Assembly: GCA_038198775.1 (NCBI GenBank)
Contig: JBBPZV010000039.1
Location: 42,253-106,252 of the forward strand
Direction: 5' to 3'
Source of the DNA: JACCYJ01 sp038198775
GTDB taxonomy: Bacteria > Actinomycetota > Actinomycetes > Propionibacteriales > Nocardioidaceae
DNA length: 64,000 nt
The position numbers and the translations under genes were made by a program. Positions 45,049 to 53,055 of this stretch are shown piece by piece (within the stretch, counting starts at the first letter, position 1; the number at the start of each line of letters is the position of its first letter). The notes below the pieces were generated by a model that searched no databases, was not told where the DNA came from, and saw nothing but the letters and a program-made list of their open reading frames with translations.

Positions 45049-45426
45049 TCACGGCGTCGCCCGCGACAGCACCGCCCGCACCGCTGCCAGCAACACATCC
45101 GGCTCGAACGGCTTGGTGACGTACCCGTCGACGCCGAGCTCTTGTGCTCTGAGGTGATCTGCCGGCCCGCTCTGGGTGGTGACGAGAACGATCGGCAGCT
45201 GCCTCGTGCGTGGGTCCGCCCGCAGCGCCGCGGCGGTGGCGAACCCGTCCAGGTGGGGCATGACCACGTCCAACGTGACCAGGTCAGGCTGCGTTCGGAG
45301 CGCTAGGTCGAGGCACTGCGCCCCGTCGCACGCCTCCACCACGTCGAAGCCCTCCAACTCCAGGTTGAGTCGGATCAGCCGCCGGATCGACTCGGTGTCG
45401 TCAACGACGAGGATCCGGTCCGTCAT
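45049..45426 (-). CDS. Single-domain response regulator (CheY-like)
   Basis: 125 residues from the ATG at 45426, chosen because 'MTDRILVVDDTESIR' begins at the canonical place; an upstream ATG adds 12 residues. Acidic pocket 'VVDD', phospho-acceptor Asp in 'DLVTLDVVMPHLDGFATA', Thr in 'VLVTTQSG' and Lys in 'YVTKPFEPDVLL' are all present. No output domain, so it signals by protein contact. No kinase gene is nearby. Spacing to argS (36 nt) allows readthrough. Confidence 0.9.
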   Translation of the reverse strand: MTDRILVVDDTESIRRLIRLNLELEGFDVVEACDGAQCLDLALRTQPDLVTLDVVMPHLDGFATAAALRADPRTRQLPIVLVTTQSGPADHLRAQELGVDGYVTKPFEPDVLLAAVRAVLSRATP

Positions 45427-45498
45427 GCCGGAAACGATGATGCATCTGGCTGCCTCGAGCACGCCAAACGCATCAGCGCTCGCGACTCTCGGCTGCGC

Positions 45499-45504
45499 TA
45501 GGCT
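45499..45504 (+). promoter_or_regulatory. Candidate -10 TAGGCT of tRNA-Arg
   Basis: TAGGCT 16 nt before the mature tRNA 5' end. A start ~7 nt downstream would leave a short 5' leader removed by RNase P. No clear -35. Confidence 0.5.
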
Positions 45505-45520
45505 CGGACGTCGTCCACGG

Positions 45521-45592
45521 GCCCCCGTAGCTCAGGGGATAGAGCATCGGCCTCCGGAGCCGGGTGCGCAGGTTCGAATCCTGTCGGGGGCA
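45521..45592 (+). tRNA. tRNA-Arg (anticodon CCG)
   Basis: Acceptor GCCCCCG pairs with CGGGGGC (45585-45591). The D stem is GCTC/GAGC, the anticodon stem TCGGC/GCCGG with loop CTCCGGA (anticodon CCG, reading CGG), and the T arm GCAGG-TTCGAAT-CCTGT. The discriminator base is A at 45592, and no CCA is encoded. Located downstream of and divergent from the response regulator/argS pair, it is a charging substrate of ArgS. Confidence 0.97.
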
Positions 45593-45696
45593 CGGATCCA
45601 CCCGCAATCCCACCCCATGGACTGTTGTGTAACTTTCTGAGACTATTGCGTCACAGATCGTGATTCAGGCCGTCATCCTTGGTGACTAGCAGGCCT

Positions 45697-45710
45697 GGAC
45701 CGATCGGTCC
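45697..45710. promoter_or_regulatory. Perfect 14-bp palindrome upstream of the secreted protein gene
   Basis: ggaccgatcggtcc is its own reverse complement and lies 25 nt before the ATG at 45736, in a relatively AT-rich intergenic stretch. It could be an operator for a dimeric repressor; there is no experimental or comparative support. Confidence 0.35.
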
Positions 45711-45735
45711 TCAACAATCCCACCTGGGGGTGGAC

Positions 45736-46983
45736 ATGTACGTCTCAGCAAAGCGCGCGAACCTCGCGGTAGTCAGCACGGCCGCGGCGCTCGCGCTCGC
45801 GCTGGTGCCACAAGCCGGCCAAGCCGCGCCTTCGGCGTCGGCCGGGGCACGCGCGACCACGAACTTCGGCCTCATCGGATCCGCCTACGGCAGCAAGGTC
45901 CACGGCGGCGCGATACCCGCGAACTCCGGGCGCACCGCGCTCGCCTACATCGGGTGCACCCGCAAGACCGGGCGCACCGACACCAACAGCGTCGCCCGGG
46001 TCAACCTGGGCAAGGGCCTCGGCCCGCTCAGCGGGGTCGACAGCTCGACCCGGACGTACCGCCGTCACGGCTCGGTCAACGTCAAGTCGGTCAACACGAT
46101 CGCCCGGCTGGGCAAGAAGGACTCCCTGCTGGAGATCCGCGGGATCAAGGCGGTGGCCCGCACCTGGCACGACGCCAACGGCTTCCACCGCGCCGGCCAC
46201 ACCCGGGTTGCCGGCGTCTTCTCGCTCGGCGTCCGGATACTCCCCAAGAACGGGGTGGTCGACATCCCTGGGATCGCCACCGTCACGCTGAATGACAAGA
46301 CCGGCGCGACCGGACGGCACGGTGCCCGGCAGAACGTCAAGGCAGCCAAGGTCGACCTGGCGCTGACCGACACCAGTGCGGTGCTCGGCAACGCCACCGC
46401 CAAGATCCACGACGGCCTGGTCTCCGGCGTCCTCGGCGGTGTCGGCGTCGCCGCCACCGGGTCCGCTCTCGACAATCTGGTCAAGACCGGCAAGATCGCC
46501 CGTCAGCCGCTGCCCTGCCAGGGCACCGACGGGAAGTGGAGGACCAACCACACCGCGGGCGTGACCGTCAACAACCTGGTGCACCTGGGCGCCGCCACCG
46601 CCTCGGCGCGCGGCAACCAGCAGGACCGCACCCACGGCTACGCCCAGACCAGGGGCCGGGTCGCCCGCGCCACCGTGGGCACCAGCGGAAGCCTGGTGAT
46701 CAAGGGCGTCATCGGGGCGGCCAACGCCAGCAAGCACGGCACCAAGCTGGTCAAGACGTCCAAGGGAACGCGCATCGTGTCGATCACGTTCCGCGGTCGC
46801 GACCGCGCCATCCCCACCCCCGGCAACCCGGTGCGTATCGGCAATCTGGCGGTGCTCTCGGCTCCTCGGGCGCACCGGACGAGGTACGGCATCAAGGTGG
46901 TGGCGTTGCGGGTCGAGGTGCTGAAGGGCACCGGGACCACCGTCGACCTCGGGGTCGCCAAGGCCAGCTTCCGGCCGGCCTGA
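45736..46983 (+). CDS. Secreted protein, choice-of-anchor P-like
   Basis: 415 residues from the ATG at 45736 (ribosome binding site GGGGGTGG). It has a Sec signal peptide: 'KRANLAVVSTAAALALALVP' and cleavage after 'AGQA'/'AAPSAS'. The mature protein begins 'SASAGARATTNFGLIGSAYG' and has repeated beta-rich stretches, two Cys ('YIGCTRKTG', 'PLPCQGTDG') and many Ala/Gly/Val. The 'GSAYGSKVHGGAI...ALAYIGCT' pattern resembles the choice-of-anchor P family common in actinobacteria; I am not fully sure of the domain name. No sortase motif or membrane anchor follows. A strong hairpin lies downstream at 47012. Confidence 0.75.
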   Translation: MYVSAKRANLAVVSTAAALALALVPQAGQAAPSASAGARATTNFGLIGSAYGSKVHGGAIPANSGRTALAYIGCTRKTGRTDTNSVARVNLGKGLGPLSGVDSSTRTYRRHGSVNVKSVNTIARLGKKDSLLEIRGIKAVARTWHDANGFHRAGHTRVAGVFSLGVRILPKNGVVDIPGIATVTLNDKTGATGRHGARQNVKAAKVDLALTDTSAVLGNATAKIHDGLVSGVLGGVGVAATGSALDNLVKTGKIARQPLPCQGTDGKWRTNHTAGVTVNNLVHLGAATASARGNQQDRTHGYAQTRGRVARATVGTSGSLVIKGVIGAANASKHGTKLVKTSKGTRIVSITFRGRDRAIPTPGNPVRIGNLAVLSAPRAHRTRYGIKVVALRVEVLKGTGTTVDLGVAKASFRPA

Positions 46984-47011
46984 CCGAAGAGGTACGCGGC
47001 ACCACCTGACG

Positions 47012-47045
47012 CTGACCGCCCCGGCTCTCGGACCGGGGCGGTCAG
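47012..47045 (+). terminator. Strong hairpin terminator after the secreted protein gene
   Basis: ctgaccgccccgg / ccggggcggtcag, a perfect 13-bp stem with an 8-nt loop, begins 28 nt after the stop at 46983. Followed by 'tcatgt' rather than a U tract. High-G+C actinobacterial terminators often look like this. Confidence 0.7.
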
Positions 47046-47101
47046 TCATGTCCGCTGTGCTACCACCGGCTCGGCCTTCCTCGGAGCGCGCGGGAGGGGA
47101 C

Positions 47102-47107
47102 TAGCCT
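47102..47107 (+). promoter_or_regulatory. Candidate -10 TAGCCT of kgd
   Basis: TAGCCT 66 nt before the chosen kgd start. A weak -35-like TTCCTC is at 47077-47082 (19-nt spacer). Confidence 0.4.
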
Positions 47108-47173
47108 GGGAAGCTCGGCGAACGACCCGCGGGTGTGCCGGCGGGTGTGAGAGCGAAAGAGGCGATCGAGGCC

Positions 47174-50100
47174 GTGACCGAGTCCTCGCACGACGACCCC
47201 CTGGCTGCCTTCGGGACCAACCAGTGGCTCGTCGACGAGATGTTCGAGCGCTATCAGCACGACCCGGGATCGGTCGACGAGGCGTGGCTGCGCTTCTTCT
47301 CCCGGAGCCCCCGCCCGGACACCGCAAACGGCAGTGACGACGATGCACCGGCAGTCGCCAAGCCGGCTTCTCGGCCAGCCTCCGAGCCGACCGCGAGCAC
47401 GCAGGACCCGGCCGCCCCGAGGACGTCGGCCAAGCCCAGCGAGAAGCCGCAGCCCGAGCGACCCGAGGACCGCCCGGTCCCCAAGGAGCCCCCGGCTCCC
47501 GAGGTCGCCCCGTCGCAGCCGGCCAGCACCAAGGCCGACGAGGTCGAGCGTGTTGTGCTCAAGGGCGCGGCGGCCCGGACCGCGACCAACATGGACGCCA
47601 GCTTGGAGGTCCCGACGGCGACCAGCGTGCGCTCGGTGCCGGTCAAGCTGCTCATCGACAACCGCATCGTCGTCAACAACCACCTGATCCGAGCCCGCGG
47701 CGGCAAGGTGTCGTTCACGCACCTGATCGGCTGGGCGCTGGTCAAGGCGCTGCGCGCGATGCCCGAGATGAACACCGGCTACGCCAGGATCGACGGCAAG
47801 CCCACGAAGCTCAAGCCGGCGCACATCAACCTCGGCCTGGCCATCGACCTGGCCAAGCCCGACGGCAGCAGGCAGCTGCTGGTCCCGGCGATCAAGGCCG
47901 CCGAGGCCATGGACTTCGCTTCGTTCTGGACCGCGTACGAGGACGTGGTCCGGAGGGCGCGCGACGGCAAGCTGCAGGTCGAGGACTTCCGGGGCACCAC
48001 GATCTCGCTCACCAACCCGGGGACCATCGGGACCAACCACTCGGTGCCGCGGTTCCCGCCGGGCCAGGGCGCGATCATCGGCGTGGGGTCCATGGACTAC
48101 CCCGCGGAGTTCCAGGGCGCGTCGGACCGCACGATCGCCGACCTGGCGGTCTCGAAGATGATGACGCTGACGTCGACGTACGACCACCGGGTCATCCAAG
48201 GCGCACAGTCCGGTGAGTTCCTGCGCCGCATGCACGGGTTGCTGCTGGGCGAGGACGGCTTCTACGACGAGATCTTCGCCGCCCTGCGGATCCCCTACCA
48301 GCCGGTCCGCTGGGCGCGCGACATTCCCGCCACCCACGACGACGAGGTGCACAAGCAGGCCCGGGTGCTGGAGCTGATCCACGCCTACCGGGTCCGTGGC
48401 CACATCATGGCCGACACCGACCCGCTGGCGTACGAGCAGCGCAGCCACCCAGACCTCGACGTCGGAACCCACGGGCTGACGCTGTGGGACCTCGAGCGCG
48501 AGTTCGCCACCGGCTCGTTCGGCGGCAGCCGACGCTTCATGCGGCTGCGCGACATCCTCGGGATCCTGCGCGACTCGTACTGCCGCACCGTCGGCATCGA
48601 GTACATGCACATCCAAGACCCCGAGCAGCGACGGTGGGTGCAAGAGCGGGTGGAGCGCCCGCACGAGAAGCCCCCCCGCGAGGAGCAGCTGCGGATCCTG
48701 GCGAAGCTCAACCAGGCGGAGGCGTTCGAGACGTTCTTGCAGACGAAGTTCGTCGGGCAGAAGCGCTTCAGCCTCGAGGGTGCCGAGACCACGGTCCCGC
48801 TGCTCGACGAGATCTGCGAGGCGGCCGCCGAGTCCGCGCTCGACGAGGTCTGCATCGGCATGGCGCACCGCGGCCGGCTCAACGTCCTCGTCAACATCGT
48901 CGGCAAGAACGTCGGATCGGTCTTCGCCGAGTTCGAGGGCAACATCGACCCGCGTACGGTGCAGGGTTCTGGTGACGTGAAGTACCACCTCGGCGCGGAG
49001 GGCGAGTTCCAGGCCGGCAGCGGCGACACCATCAAGGTGTCGGTCGCGGCCAACCCCTCCCACCTGGAGGCGGTCGACCCGATCCTCGAGGGCATCGCCC
49101 GGGCCAAGCAGGACCTGCTCAACCGGGGTGCGGAGTTCCCGGTGCTGCCGCTGCTCGTGCACGGTGACGCCGCGTTCGCCGGACAGGGCGTGGTGGCCGA
49201 GACGCTGAACCTCTCCCAGCTGCGCGGATACCGCACCGGCGGCACCATCCACGTCGTCGTCAACAACCAGGTCGGGTTCACCACCTCGCCGGCGGCGTCG
49301 CGGTCGTCGCTGTACTGCACCGACGTGGCCCGGATGGTGCAGGCGCCGATCTTCCACGTCAACGGCGACGACCCCGAGGCGTGCATCCGCGTTGCGCGGC
49401 TCGCATTCGAGTACCGCCAGGCGTTCAACAAGGACGTCGTCATCGACCTGGTCTGCTACCGCCGTCGCGGGCACAACGAGGGCGACGACCCCTCGTACAC
49501 CCAACCGTTGATGTACGACCTGATCGAGGGCAAGCGCTCGGTCCGCAAGCTCTACACCGAAGCGCTGGTCGGACGCGGGGACATCACGGTCGAGGAGGCC
49601 GAGGAGGCGCTGCGCGACTACCAGTCCCAGCTGGAGCGGGTGTTCGCACAGGTCCGCGAGGCGGCGGGTGAGACCGCGGCGTACGCGACCGTGCCCAGCT
49701 ACCCGAAGAAGCCGTCGGTCGACGGTGGCGCCGACACCGCGATCAGCGCCGAGACCCTCAAGACCATCGCCGACGCACACACCCAGGCCCCGGACGGCTT
49801 CACCGTGCACCCCAAGGTGCTGCCGCAACTGCAACGACGGGCCGCTTCGATCACCGCCGGCCCGATCGACTGGGGAACCGCTGAGATCATCGCCTTCGGG
49901 TCCCTGCTCCTGCAGGGGCGACCGGTCCGGCTGGCTGGGCAGGACTCGCGGCGGGGCACTTTTGTCTCCCGCTTCGCCACGATCATCGACCGGCGCACCG
50001 CCGCCGAGTGGACGCCGCTCGGGCACCTCAGCGACGATCAGGCCGGCTTCTTCGGGTACGACTCGCTGCTGAGCGAGTACGCGGCGATGGGCTTCGAGTA

Positions 50101-50890
50101 CGGCTACTCGGTCGCCCGGCCCGAGGCGCTGGTGCTCTGGGAGGCGCAGTTCGGTGACTTCGTCAACGGCGCCCAGATCGTGATCGACGAGTACATCAGC
50201 GCCGGAGAGGCCAAGTGGCAGCAGAAGTCGGGGGTCGTGCTGCTGCTGCCGCACGGCTACGAGGGTCAGGGACCCGACCACTCCTCGGCGCGGATCGAGC
50301 GCTTCTTGACGATGGCGGCCGACGACGCGTTCACGGTGGCGCAGCCGTCGACCCCGGCGAGCTACTTCCACCTGCTGCGCCATCACGCCCTCGGCAGCCG
50401 GCACCGTCCGCTCATCGTGTTCACGCCGAAGTCGATGCTGCGCGCCAAGGCGGCGGTCTCCCAGCCCGGCGACTTCACCGAAGGCTCGTACCTACCTGTC
50501 ATCGGCGACGACGAGGTGGACCCGAAGCGGGTGGAGCGAGTGCTCTTGTGCTCGGGGAAGATCGCCTGGGACCTGCTGGCCGAGCGACGTAAACGAGAAG
50601 CCGAGGAGTCGCGGACCGCGATCGTACGGATCGAGCAGCTCTATCCGCGCCCGGTGGAGCAGCTGCGGTCCGAACTGGACCGCTATCCACGACTCGCCGA
50701 GCTGCGCTGGGTGCAGGACGAGCCGGCCAACATGGGGGCCTGGCCCCACCTCGCCCTGCACCTGACCACCGAGCTGGAGGGGTTGCCGTTCTACCGGGTG
50801 TCGAGGCCGGAGTCGTCCTCGCCGTCGGTCGGGCAGCACTCCCGACACGTCGAAGAGCAGCGGGACCTGCTCACGCAGGCGTTCTCCTGA
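47174..50890 (+). CDS. kgd: Multifunctional 2-oxoglutarate dehydrogenase/decarboxylase E1-E2 (Kgd)
   Basis: 1238 residues from GTG 47174, giving the N-terminus 'TESSHDDPLAAFGTNQWLVDEMF' that matches mycobacterial Kgd after residue 8; earlier in-frame starts exist. Domains: N-terminal helical segment, Pro/Ala linker (~40-130), E2-type acyltransferase domain without lipoyl domain (~130-370; 'YDHRVIQGAQSGEFL' at the active site), then thiamine-diphosphate E1 (~430-1238; 'GMAHRGRLNVLVNIVG', 'SGDVKYHLG', 'HGDAAFAGQGVVAETL', 'RRRGHNEGDDPSYTQP'). It joins the TCA cycle between 2-oxoglutarate and succinyl-CoA with a separate E2p/E3. In mycobacteria it is controlled by GarA and acetyl-CoA. Confidence 0.96.
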   Translation: MTESSHDDPLAAFGTNQWLVDEMFERYQHDPGSVDEAWLRFFSRSPRPDTANGSDDDAPAVAKPASRPASEPTASTQDPAAPRTSAKPSEKPQPERPEDRPVPKEPPAPEVAPSQPASTKADEVERVVLKGAAARTATNMDASLEVPTATSVRSVPVKLLIDNRIVVNNHLIRARGGKVSFTHLIGWALVKALRAMPEMNTGYARIDGKPTKLKPAHINLGLAIDLAKPDGSRQLLVPAIKAAEAMDFASFWTAYEDVVRRARDGKLQVEDFRGTTISLTNPGTIGTNHSVPRFPPGQGAIIGVGSMDYPAEFQGASDRTIADLAVSKMMTLTSTYDHRVIQGAQSGEFLRRMHGLLLGEDGFYDEIFAALRIPYQPVRWARDIPATHDDEVHKQARVLELIHAYRVRGHIMADTDPLAYEQRSHPDLDVGTHGLTLWDLEREFATGSFGGSRRFMRLRDILGILRDSYCRTVGIEYMHIQDPEQRRWVQERVERPHEKPPREEQLRILAKLNQAEAFETFLQTKFVGQKRFSLEGAETTVPLLDEICEAAAESALDEVCIGMAHRGRLNVLVNIVGKNVGSVFAEFEGNIDPRTVQGSGDVKYHLGAEGEFQAGSGDTIKVSVAANPSHLEAVDPILEGIARAKQDLLNRGAEFPVLPLLVHGDAAFAGQGVVAETLNLSQLRGYRTGGTIHVVVNNQVGFTTSPAASRSSLYCTDVARMVQAPIFHVNGDDPEACIRVARLAFEYRQAFNKDVVIDLVCYRRRGHNEGDDPSYTQPLMYDLIEGKRSVRKLYTEALVGRGDITVEEAEEALRDYQSQLERVFAQVREAAGETAAYATVPSYPKKPSVDGGADTAISAETLKTIADAHTQAPDGFTVHPKVLPQLQRRAASITAGPIDWGTAEIIAFGSLLLQGRPVRLAGQDSRRGTFVSRFATIIDRRTAAEWTPLGHLSDDQAGFFGYDSLLSEYAAMGFEYGYSVARPEALVLWEAQFGDFVNGAQIVIDEYISAGEAKWQQKSGVVLLLPHGYEGQGPDHSSARIERFLTMAADDAFTVAQPSTPASYFHLLRHHALGSRHRPLIVFTPKSMLRAKAAVSQPGDFTEGSYLPVIGDDEVDPKRVERVLLCSGKIAWDLLAERRKREAEESRTAIVRIEQLYPRPVEQLRSELDRYPRLAELRWVQDEPANMGAWPHLALHLTTELEGLPFYRVSRPESSSPSVGQHSRHVEEQRDLLTQAFS

Positions 50891-50898
50891 GGGGCGGG

Positions 50899-51066
50899 AT
50901 GTACTTCACCGACCGGGGCATCGAAGAGCTGGAGTCGCGCCGAGGAGACGAGGAGTTCACGCTGGAGTGGCTGGCCGACCGGCTGCGGGAGTTCTGCGAC
51001 CTGCACCCCGAGTTCGAGACCCCGGTCGAGCGCTTCGCCACCTGGCTGGCCCGTCTCGACGACTGA
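50899..51066 (+). CDS. DUF6104 family small acidic protein (55 residues)
   Basis: ATG 50899 is 8 nt after the kgd stop. The protein starts MYFTDRGIEELESRRG and ends 'WLARLDD'. It is acidic and helical with one Cys. Small proteins of this kind ('MYFTDRGIEELE...WLARLDD') occur after kgd in Streptomyces and relatives and are classed as DUF6104. Co-transcription with kgd is implied, and the two-hairpin element starts 11 nt after its stop. Confidence 0.85.
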   Translation: MYFTDRGIEELESRRGDEEFTLEWLADRLREFCDLHPEFETPVERFATWLARLDD

Positions 51067-51077
51067 GCCCGGCGGTC

Positions 51078-51160
51078 GTTGCTTTCCCATGTTCACCTGG
51101 GATAGCAGCGCCTCCATTGGGTTGCGCACCATTGGGAGTGTGGTTGCGCCATTGGAAGCG
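51078..51160 (+). repeat. Two-hairpin 3' element, copy 3 (after the DUF6104 gene)
   Basis: Third, more diverged copy. Hairpin A pairs 51078-51089 with 51098-51109 with one mismatch and one G-U pair; its loop tgttcacc equals that of copy 1. Hairpin B is imperfect. As in the other copies, it lies on the coding strand immediately after a stop codon (11 nt), here before a convergent GNAT gene. Confidence 0.7.
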
Positions 51161-51176
51161 TCCGGGCGCCGAGCGA

Positions 51177-51662
51177 TCAGGCTCGCCGCATCCTGACCTC
51201 CGGCTCGCCGAGGAAGAGCTCGTCCTTGCGCGCCCCGTCGAGGCGGAAACCGTGCCGAGCATAGAAGGCCCGGGCCCGACGGTTCGCCTCGAAGACCCAC
51301 AGGTACGCCGCCGAGTCCGCGATCGCCGCGACAAGCAGCCGGTCGCCCAGTCCGGTCCCGTAGTGAACTGCCCGCACGTAGAGTGCATACAGCTCGATGT
51401 CGCCGTCGGTGTCGACGTCGCGCGCTGGACCGGCGGCTGCGAAGCCGACAACATCACCGGCGGGCTCAACGGCCAGCCAGCGGGGACCGAGGTCGGTGAC
51501 CGCCTGGCGCCAGCGCGTGGTGCGCTGCGAGAGATCGTCGCTCCGGGCTGCCAGAACTGTTGGGTCGACGATGCCGGCGTACGCCTCCCGCCAGCAGGCG
51601 ATGTGGCAGGCAGCGGCTGCGGCGGCATCGTCAGGCGTGGCCAGCCGGATCGTCACACCCAC
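51177..51662 (-). CDS. GNAT family N-acetyltransferase
   Basis: 161 residues from GTG 51662. Residues ~70-130 hold the acetyl-CoA loop 'YVRAVHYGTGLGDRLLVAAI', and 'LWVFEANRRARAFYARHGFR' matches motif B. 'DIELYALYV' is the typical beta-4 strand. Substrate unknown. It ends 16 bp from repeat copy 3 and begins within 20 bp of the second 22-bp repeat. Confidence 0.87.
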   Translation of the reverse strand: MGVTIRLATPDDAAAAAACHIACWREAYAGIVDPTVLAARSDDLSQRTTRWRQAVTDLGPRWLAVEPAGDVVGFAAAGPARDVDTDGDIELYALYVRAVHYGTGLGDRLLVAAIADSAAYLWVFEANRRARAFYARHGFRLDGARKDELFLGEPEVRMRRA

Positions 51663-51680
51663 AACGACCTCCCTGCTTCG

Positions 51681-51724
51681 GACCGAAACTCACGGATCGT
51701 GGGACCGAAACTCACGGATCGTCG
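51681..51724 (-). repeat. 22-bp tandem repeat, two units (locus 2)
   Basis: Units at 51681-51702 and 51703-51724 (gaccgaaactcacggatcgt plus two bases). Read on the minus strand they match the 36850-36915 units at 17-18 of 22 positions. The downstream unit contains the TGA stop (51712-51714) of the quinone oxidoreductase gene, so the repeat supplies that protein's last residues, Asp-Asp-Pro. Confidence 0.8.
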
Positions 51725-52686
51725 AGGGTGAGGACGATTTTGCCGAAGACGTCGCCGGCGATCAGGGCGGCGAAGGCTTCCCGGGCCCGGTCCATCGGCA
51801 GCGTCCGGTCGACCACCGGCGCGATGCCGGCCGTGTCGAGGAACTCGACCAGCCGTCGCAGCTCTATGCGCGTACCCATCGTCGAGCCTTGGACCCGCAG
51901 CTGCAGGAAGAAGATCCGGTTCAGCTCGGTCGCCTCCGGGTCCGAACCCGAGGTCGCACCGGACACCACCACGGTCCCGCCCGGCCGCAGGGCGCGCAGT
52001 GAATGCGCCCAGGTGGCCGCTCCGACTGTCTCCATCACCGCGTCGACCCGTTGTGGCAGCCGGGCGCCTGGCTCCAGCGCCGCCGCTCCGAGACTCTCGG
52101 CCCGCGCCCGCTTCGCCTCGTCCCTGCTGGTGACGAAGACCCGGAAGCCGGCCGCCCGAGCCAGCACGATCAGCGCGGTCGCGACGCCTCCCCCGGCGCC
52201 CTGCACCAGCACGCTGTCACCAGGGCGTAGCCCCGACTGCGTGAACAGCATCCGGTACGCGGTGAGCCAGGCGGTCGGCAGGCACGCCGCCTCGGCGAAC
52301 GACATCCCCGCCGGTTTGGGCACAAGGTTGCGTCGCGGCACGGCCACCTGCGCGGCGAACGAGCCCTGATGCCGTTCGGACAACAGCGACCGTTTCGGGT
52401 CGAGTGTCTCGTCACCGAGCCAGGACGGGTCCGAGACGACGCCGTGCACGACGACCTCGCAGCCGTCGGTGTCGACGCCGGCCGCGTCGCACCCCAAGAT
52501 CATCGGCAACGACTCGCGGTCCAGGCCGACCCCCCGAAGCGACCACAGGTCGTGGTGGTTCAGCGACGCGGCCCGGACCGAGACGACCGTCCAGTCCGAC
52601 GGCGGCTCGGGCGCCGGCCGCTCTCCGACCACCAGCCCTCGCAGCGGGTCGTCCGCGTTCAGCGAGTCGGCGTAGACGGCGAACAC
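51712..52686 (-). CDS. Zinc-independent quinone oxidoreductase-like MDR dehydrogenase
   Basis: 324 residues from the GTG at 52686; the frame extends upstream without a convincing start. MDR family: N-terminal GroES-like part ('LNHHDLWSLRGVGLDRESLP', 'ILGCDAAGVDTDGCEVVVHG') and Rossmann part ('DSVLVQGAGGGVATALIVLA'). The structural-zinc cysteines of alcohol dehydrogenases are absent. Substrate unknown; NADPH-dependent reduction of quinones or enones is typical. The gene's 3' end lies inside the 22-bp repeat. Confidence 0.87.
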   Translation of the reverse strand: MFAVYADSLNADDPLRGLVVGERPAPEPPSDWTVVSVRAASLNHHDLWSLRGVGLDRESLPMILGCDAAGVDTDGCEVVVHGVVSDPSWLGDETLDPKRSLLSERHQGSFAAQVAVPRRNLVPKPAGMSFAEAACLPTAWLTAYRMLFTQSGLRPGDSVLVQGAGGGVATALIVLARAAGFRVFVTSRDEAKRARAESLGAAALEPGARLPQRVDAVMETVGAATWAHSLRALRPGGTVVVSGATSGSDPEATELNRIFFLQLRVQGSTMGTRIELRRLVEFLDTAGIAPVVDRTLPMDRAREAFAALIAGDVFGKIVLTLDDP

Positions 52687-52697
52687 GGGACCCGACC

Positions 52698-53003
52698 CTA
52701 CTTCGCGGCTCGCGGCGGCCGCCGAGGCGGCCAGAGTCGTACGAGGACCGCTGCCAAGATGTCCCGGTCTGGGATCGCCCCCACCGACCAGGAGTCGACG
52801 CCCCGGTCGGGGTTGTCGCGCTCGACCCACCATCCCTCGTGGGCACGACGCGCGGCCCGCTTGACCGCGACGACCCCGTCGGGGAGGCGTACGACGGCGA
52901 GCCGACCGGGCCGAGGGTGCCGACCGTAACGCACCAGCAGCCGGTCCCCGTCGTACAAGGTGGGCTGCATCGAGCTACCGCGCACGACCGCGAGTCCCCA
53001 CAC
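52698..53003 (-). CDS. sodX: Nickel superoxide dismutase maturation protease
   Basis: 101 residues, an S26-type signal peptidase. The Ser nucleophile is in 'VVRGSSMQPTLYDGDRLLVR' and the general-base Lys in 'GVVAVKRAARRA'. The family (SodX) removes the NiSOD propeptide to expose His1 for nickel binding. It is divergent from sodN, 52 bp between start codons, and its stop is 12 nt from the next gene's start on the same strand. Confidence 0.9.
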   Translation of the reverse strand: MWGLAVVRGSSMQPTLYDGDRLLVRYGRHPRPGRLAVVRLPDGVVAVKRAARRAHEGWWVERDNPDRGVDSWSVGAIPDRDILAAVLVRLWPPRRPPRAAK

Positions 53004-53055
53004 CCGGAGTAGTGTCGCGGACGCACACCCGCTCTGACGACGAAAGGATCCGCCG

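Noticed and set aside
45521..45592. tRNA-Arg as an integration (att) site
   Set aside because: No integrase nearby and no repeat of the tRNA 3' end was found within the window.
47060..50404. 1114-residue open frame on the minus strand
   Set aside because: Antisense to kgd, which is a full-length recognised enzyme; the frame is a codon-bias artefact.
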